From Sphaerotilus sp. (GTDB lineage Bacteria > Pseudomonadota > Gammaproteobacteria > Burkholderiales > Burkholderiaceae_C), in contig NZ_JAAFKF010000003.1 in NCBI RefSeq assembly GCF_013299175.1, positions 1 to 64,000 of the forward strand: a DNA stretch of 64,000 nucleotides, in the 5' to 3' direction. The position numbers and the translations under genes are program-made. Positions 60,781 to 64,000 of this stretch are shown here, piece by piece (within the stretch, counting starts at the first letter, position 1; each line of letters opens with the position of its first letter). Below the pieces are notes generated by a model that saw only the letters and a program-made list of their open reading frames with translations, had not been told where the DNA came from and did not search any database.

Positions 60781-61276
60781 TGTTCACCGATGTCGGCTTG
60801 CTCGGCTGCACCTTCGGCAGCTCGATCTTCAGCACCCCGTTGCGGTAGGCGGCCTTCGCCTCGTCACCGCGCACGGACGCTGGCAGCGGTACCGTGCGCT
60901 GGAATGCCCCGTAGGCACACTGCAGCACGCGCCAGCGGCCCTCGGTCGCCTCGCGCTCGAAGCGTTTTTCGCCGCGCACCACCAGCGTGTCACCGCTGAT
61001 CTCGATGGCGAAATTGTCCTTCTCCATCCCCGGCGCCTCGATGCGCACGACCAGCCGCTGCTCGTCCTCGAACACGTCGCTGCCGAGCATGGCCCACGAC
61101 TGGCCGGGGAAGTGCAGCGGGTCATCGATCTGGGCGCGTTCGGGCAGGGCGGTCTGCGCGCCGGGCCTGAACCGTGTCAGTGCGCCTGCCGCGGTGTGGC
61201 GCAGCCGGTCCCAGCCCTCGGACACCGAGCCCCAGAACGTGCCGAAGCCCTCGCGGAGTTCATCGATCTTGATCAT
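60767..61276 (-). CDS. Hsp20/alpha-crystallin family small heat-shock protein
   Basis: A 169-residue holdase. The alpha-crystallin domain spans residues ~75-160: VFEDEQRLVVRIEAPGMEKDNFAIEISGDTLVVRGEKRFE and GAFQRTVPLPASVRGDEAKAAYRNGVLKIELPK. A short C-terminal NIKV tail could act as the IxI anchor. ATG 61276 has a GGAAGG ribosome site. A sigma-32-like promoter lies upstream. It overlaps the convergent LacI gene by 14 bases. Confidence 0.92.
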   Translation of the reverse strand: MIKIDELREGFGTFWGSVSEGWDRLRHTAAGALTRFRPGAQTALPERAQIDDPLHFPGQSWAMLGSDVFEDEQRLVVRIEAPGMEKDNFAIEISGDTLVVRGEKRFEREATEGRWRVLQCAYGAFQRTVPLPASVRGDEAKAAYRNGVLKIELPKVQPSKPTSVNIKVD

Positions 61277-61325
61277 GGTCAGCCTTCCTTTGCGACGGGC
61301 AAGGCGGCGCCCTGCCACCTGTTGA

Positions 61326-61355
61326 ACGTGCGGTTGTTCACGACAAGTTCAAGGG
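61326..61355 (-). promoter_or_regulatory. Sigma-32-like heat-shock promoter of the hsp20 gene
   Basis: Minus strand: CCCTTGAA (61348-61355), 14-base spacer, CCGCACGT (61326-61333). The -35 is a full match to the sigma-32 CTTGAA type; the -10 is partial to CCCCATNT. It lies about 50 bases upstream of the hsp20 start. Confidence 0.5.
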
Positions 61356-61368
61356 CTGCGCATGCCAC

Positions 61369-62085
61369 TCAAGCCGCCCGTGCCCCGAAAATCGCCGTGC
61401 CGATGCGCACCACCGTCGCCCCTTCGGCCACGGCCGCCTCCAGGTCCGCGCTCATCCCCATTGACAGCGTGTCCAGCGCCAGCCCCTCGGTGTTGAGCTG
61501 GTCGAACAGAAGACGCAAGGCCCGGTGTGGCGCACGCTGGGCGTCGAGCGTGTCGGCCGGCTCGGGGATCGACATCAGCCCGCGCAGCCTGAGCCGCGGC
61601 AATGCGGCGACCGCGTGGGCCAGCGCCGGCACGTCCGCAGGCGCCACGCCGCTCTTGCTGTCCTCGCCGCTGATGTTGACCTGCAGGCACACGTTCAGCG
61701 GCGGCAGGTGGTCGGGGCGCTGCTCGCTCAGGCGCTGTGCGGTCTTCAGGCGATCGACGCTGTGGACCCAGTCGAAGGTTTCGGCGACGGCGCGGGTCTT
61801 GTTGCTCTGCAGCGGCCCGATCAGGTGCCACTGCAACACGGCGCGCAGATCGGCCAGCGCGGCGATCTTGTCCAGCCCTTCCTGCACATAGTTTTCGCCG
61901 AAGGCACAGAGTCCGGCCGCGTGGGCCTGGCGCACCGCCTCGGCCGTTTGCCGCTTGCTGACCGCCAGCAGCGCCACCGTGTCACCGGGGCGCCGTGCCG
62001 CGGAACAGGCCCGATTTAGCCGCGTTTGTGTGGCTTGTACGTTGTCGGAGATGGTCGTCATAATCGTCGAGATCGAAGTTTTCAT
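61369..62085 (-). CDS. yggS: PLP homeostasis protein YggS/PROSC
   Basis: A 238-residue PLP-binding protein with no known catalysis; it controls PLP supply and amino-acid balance. The PLP lysine is in LLAVSKRQ (~residue 44); other motifs are FGENYVQEGLDKI, WHLIGPLQSNKT and the C-terminal MGMSADLEAAVAEGATVVRIGTAIFG. Divergent from pilT, a layout conserved in many proteobacteria. An in-frame ATG at 62061 is an alternative start. Confidence 0.95.
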   Translation of the reverse strand: MKTSISTIMTTISDNVQATQTRLNRACSAARRPGDTVALLAVSKRQTAEAVRQAHAAGLCAFGENYVQEGLDKIAALADLRAVLQWHLIGPLQSNKTRAVAETFDWVHSVDRLKTAQRLSEQRPDHLPPLNVCLQVNISGEDSKSGVAPADVPALAHAVAALPRLRLRGLMSIPEPADTLDAQRAPHRALRLLFDQLNTEGLALDTLSMGMSADLEAAVAEGATVVRIGTAIFGARAA

Positions 62086-62147
62086 TTTTTGCCACGTTTT
62101 CTTCGGGAAAATCGGTGTATTGACCGCCAGGTCCGAGGAGCCATTGC

Positions 62148-63191
62148 ATGGATATCACACAGCTACTGACGTTTGCAGTTCGTAACAAGGCGTCAGACTT
62201 GCATCTGTCCGCGGGCATGCCGCCCATGATCCGCGTGCATGGCGATGTCCGCCGCCTCAACGTCGATCCGCTGCCCCACAAGCGCATCCACGAGATGGTC
62301 TACGACGTGATGAACGACTCGCAGCGCAAGAGCTACGAGGAGAGCATGGAATGCGATTTTTCCTTTGAGATTCAAGGACTTTCACGGTTTCGGGTGAATG
62401 CGTTCAACCAGAACCGCGGCGCCGGCGCGGTGTTCCGGACCATCCCGAGCAAGATCCTGACGCTCGAGGATCTCAACGCGCCCAAGGTGTTTGGCGAACT
62501 CGCGCTGAAACCCCGTGGCCTGGTGCTGGTGACAGGCCCGACCGGCTCCGGCAAGTCCACGACGCTGGCCGCGATGGTGAATCACCTCAACGAGTCGGAA
62601 TATGGCCATATTCTGACCGTGGAAGATCCGATCGAATTTGTCCACGAATCCAAGAAATGCCTGGTGAACCAGCGCGAGGTGTTCACGCAGACCAAGTCGT
62701 TCGCTGCGGCGCTGCGCTCGGCCTTGCGCGAAGACCCGGACGCGATTCTGGTGGGCGAGCTGCGTGACCTGGAGACGATCCGGCTGGCGCTGACCGCGGC
62801 GGAAACCGGCCACCTCGTGTTCGGCACGCTGCACACGTCGAGCGCGGCCAAGACCATCGACCGGATCATCGATGTCTTCCCCGGCGACGAGAAGGACATG
62901 GTCCGCGCGATGCTGTCGGAGTCGCTCATGGCGGTGATTTCGCAGACGCTGTGCAAGAACCGCGACGGTACTGGCCGCGTCGCCGCGCACGAGATCATGC
63001 TGGGCACCCCGGCCATCCGCAACCTGATCCGCGAGGCCAAGGTGGCGCAGATGTACTCCGTCATCCAGACCGGTCAAGGGCAGGGGATGCAGACGCTCGA
63101 CCAGAACCTCGCCGACCTCGTGCGCCGCAGCCAGATCACGCCGGCCGAGGCCCGCTCCAAGGCCCGCTCGCCCGAGAACTTCCCCGGCTGA
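62148..63191 (+). CDS. pilT: Type IV pilus retraction ATPase PilT
   Basis: A 347-residue hexameric ATPase. N-terminal LLTFAVRNKASDLHLSAGMPPMIRVHG, Walker A GPTGSGKSTT (~residue 129), Asp box ILTVEDPIEFVH, Walker B ILVGELRDLETIRLAL, His box GHLVFGTLHTSSAAKTIDRIID, and the PilT hallmark AIRNLIREAKVAQMYSVIQTGQ near the end. Followed at 30 bases by pilU. Supports twitching motility, adhesion and DNA uptake. Confidence 0.97.
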   Translation: MDITQLLTFAVRNKASDLHLSAGMPPMIRVHGDVRRLNVDPLPHKRIHEMVYDVMNDSQRKSYEESMECDFSFEIQGLSRFRVNAFNQNRGAGAVFRTIPSKILTLEDLNAPKVFGELALKPRGLVLVTGPTGSGKSTTLAAMVNHLNESEYGHILTVEDPIEFVHESKKCLVNQREVFTQTKSFAAALRSALREDPDAILVGELRDLETIRLALTAAETGHLVFGTLHTSSAAKTIDRIIDVFPGDEKDMVRAMLSESLMAVISQTLCKNRDGTGRVAAHEIMLGTPAIRNLIREAKVAQMYSVIQTGQGQGMQTLDQNLADLVRRSQITPAEARSKARSPENFPG

Positions 63192-63220
63192 GGCCGTTCC
63201 ACCACCGAACCCTCCCCACC

Positions 63221-64000
63221 ATGGAACGCGACCAGGCATCCAAATTCATCAATGATCTGCTGCGCCTGCTGGTTTCGCGCGGTGGCTCCGATCTGTTCCT
63301 CACCTGCGACTTTCCGCCGGCCGTCAAGGTCGATGGCAAGGTCGTCAAGGTCTCCCCGCAGCCGCTCTCCAGCCAGCACACGATGGCGCTGGCGCGCTCG
63401 GTCATGAACGACAAGCAGTCGGCCGAGTTCGAGCGCACCAAGGAGTGCAATTTCGCGATCTCGCCGCAGGGCATCGGGCGCTTCCGGGTGAACGCTTTCG
63501 TCCAGCAAGGGCAGGTGGGCATGGTGCTGCGGACCATCCCGAAAGACCTGCCCAGCATCGACAAGCTCGGCCTGCCCAGCATCCTCAAGGACATCACGAT
63601 GTACAAGCGCGGGCTGGTCATCCTGGTCGGCGCCACGGGGTCCGGCAAGAGCACGACGCTGGCCTCGATGGTCGATTACCGCAACGAGACCGCCTGCGAC
63701 CACATCATCACCATCGAAGATCCGGTCGAGTTCGTCCACCCGCACAAGAACTGCATCATCACGCAGCGCGAAGTCGGCATTGACACGCTGACCTGGGATG
63801 CCGCGCTCAAGAACACCCTGCGGCAAGCCCCCGACGTGATCCTGATGGGCGAGATCCGCGACCGCGAGACCATGCAGCACGCCGTGGCCTTTGCCGAGAC
63901 CGGCCACCTCTGCATGGCCACGCTGCACGCCAACAGCGCCAACCAGGCCCTGGACCGCATCGTCAACTTCTTCCCCGAAGAGCGCCGCGACCAATTGCTG
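63221..64000 (+). CDS. pilU: Type IV pilus ATPase PilU, partial at right edge
   Basis: 260 residues are visible from ATG 63221 to the window end without a stop. The start MERDQASKFINDLLRLLVSRGGSDLFLTCDFPPAVKVDGK, Walker A GATGSGKSTT (~residue 140), ITIEDPVEFVHPHKNCIITQREVG, VILMGEIRDRETMQHAVAFAETGHLCMATLHANSAN are typical of PilU and distinguish it from PilT. PilU aids PilT-driven retraction. The C-terminus lies outside the window. Confidence 0.95.
   Translation, partial: MERDQASKFINDLLRLLVSRGGSDLFLTCDFPPAVKVDGKVVKVSPQPLSSQHTMALARSVMNDKQSAEFERTKECNFAISPQGIGRFRVNAFVQQGQVGMVLRTIPKDLPSIDKLGLPSILKDITMYKRGLVILVGATGSGKSTTLASMVDYRNETACDHIITIEDPVEFVHPHKNCIITQREVGIDTLTWDAALKNTLRQAPDVILMGEIRDRETMQHAVAFAETGHLCMATLHANSANQALDRIVNFFPEERRDQLL

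Overview
The window looks like a chromosomal segment of a high-GC betaproteobacterium of the order Burkholderiales, perhaps from the Leptothrix/Sphaerotilus/Rubrivivax side. This is inferred from codon use, the flgN-flgM-flgA / flgB-L arrangement, the DUF3305-DUF3306 formate dehydrogenase neighbourhood and the yggS/pilT-pilU divergence. Coding density is very high, and no gap without a gene exceeds 300 bases. I saw no rRNA, tRNA, CRISPR array, insertion sequence, integrase or prophage gene.

Layout. 1-7.8 kb: respiratory formate dehydrogenase locus. A Tat-exported Cys-type catalytic subunit (cut by the left edge) and a Tat-tagged microprotein lie on the minus strand; DUF3305, DUF3306, a large polyferredoxin, a TorD-type chaperone and MobA lie on the plus strand. 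Together they make, load and mature a molybdo-bis-MGD enzyme. 7.8-15.5 kb: a phosphonate/selenate-type ABC importer with two substrate-binding proteins. The two binding-protein genes are separated by a three-gene minus-strand cassette: 2H phosphoesterase, asparagine-synthetase-like amide ligase, and GNAT/FemAB-like transferase. 15.5-16.5 kb: dcd and a DUF1801 gene. 16.5-28.7 kb: the rod/hook flagellar regulon (flgN, flgM, flgA leftwards; flgB to flgL rightwards) with a good sigma-28 promoter before flgM. 28.7-41.1 kb: a signalling block with a degenerate EAL-HDOD protein, an HWE-type kinase, an ANTAR response regulator, a membrane kinase, a large hybrid kinase, and a REC-PAS-GGDEF-EAL protein. 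This suggests tight links between motility, two-component signalling and c-di-GMP.

41.2-53.9 kb: an EpsL-like outer-membrane barrel and UDP-glucose dehydrogenase facing a strong UUCG terminator, a periplasmic ATP-dependent DNA ligase (LigE type), exonuclease I, the YlqF GTPase, an acyltransferase, a Xre/RES toxin-antitoxin pair, an M35 metallopeptidase with a catalytic-domain-less companion, glutamate dehydrogenase and ProC. 54-58.4 kb: VapBC, then bifunctional PutA (without its own DNA-binding domain) divergent from an Lrp-type regulator, so proline synthesis and breakdown are near neighbours. 58.4-64 kb: a phytanoyl-CoA dioxygenase-like gene divergent from a LacI regulator, Hsp20 with a sigma-32-like promoter, yggS, and the type IV pilus retraction ATPases pilT and pilU (cut by the right edge).

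The least explained items are the ligase/transferase/2H cassette nested between the two binding proteins, the M35 companion protein, the out-of-frame tail of the DUF3306 gene, and several well-formed inverted or direct repeats in divergent intergenic regions.
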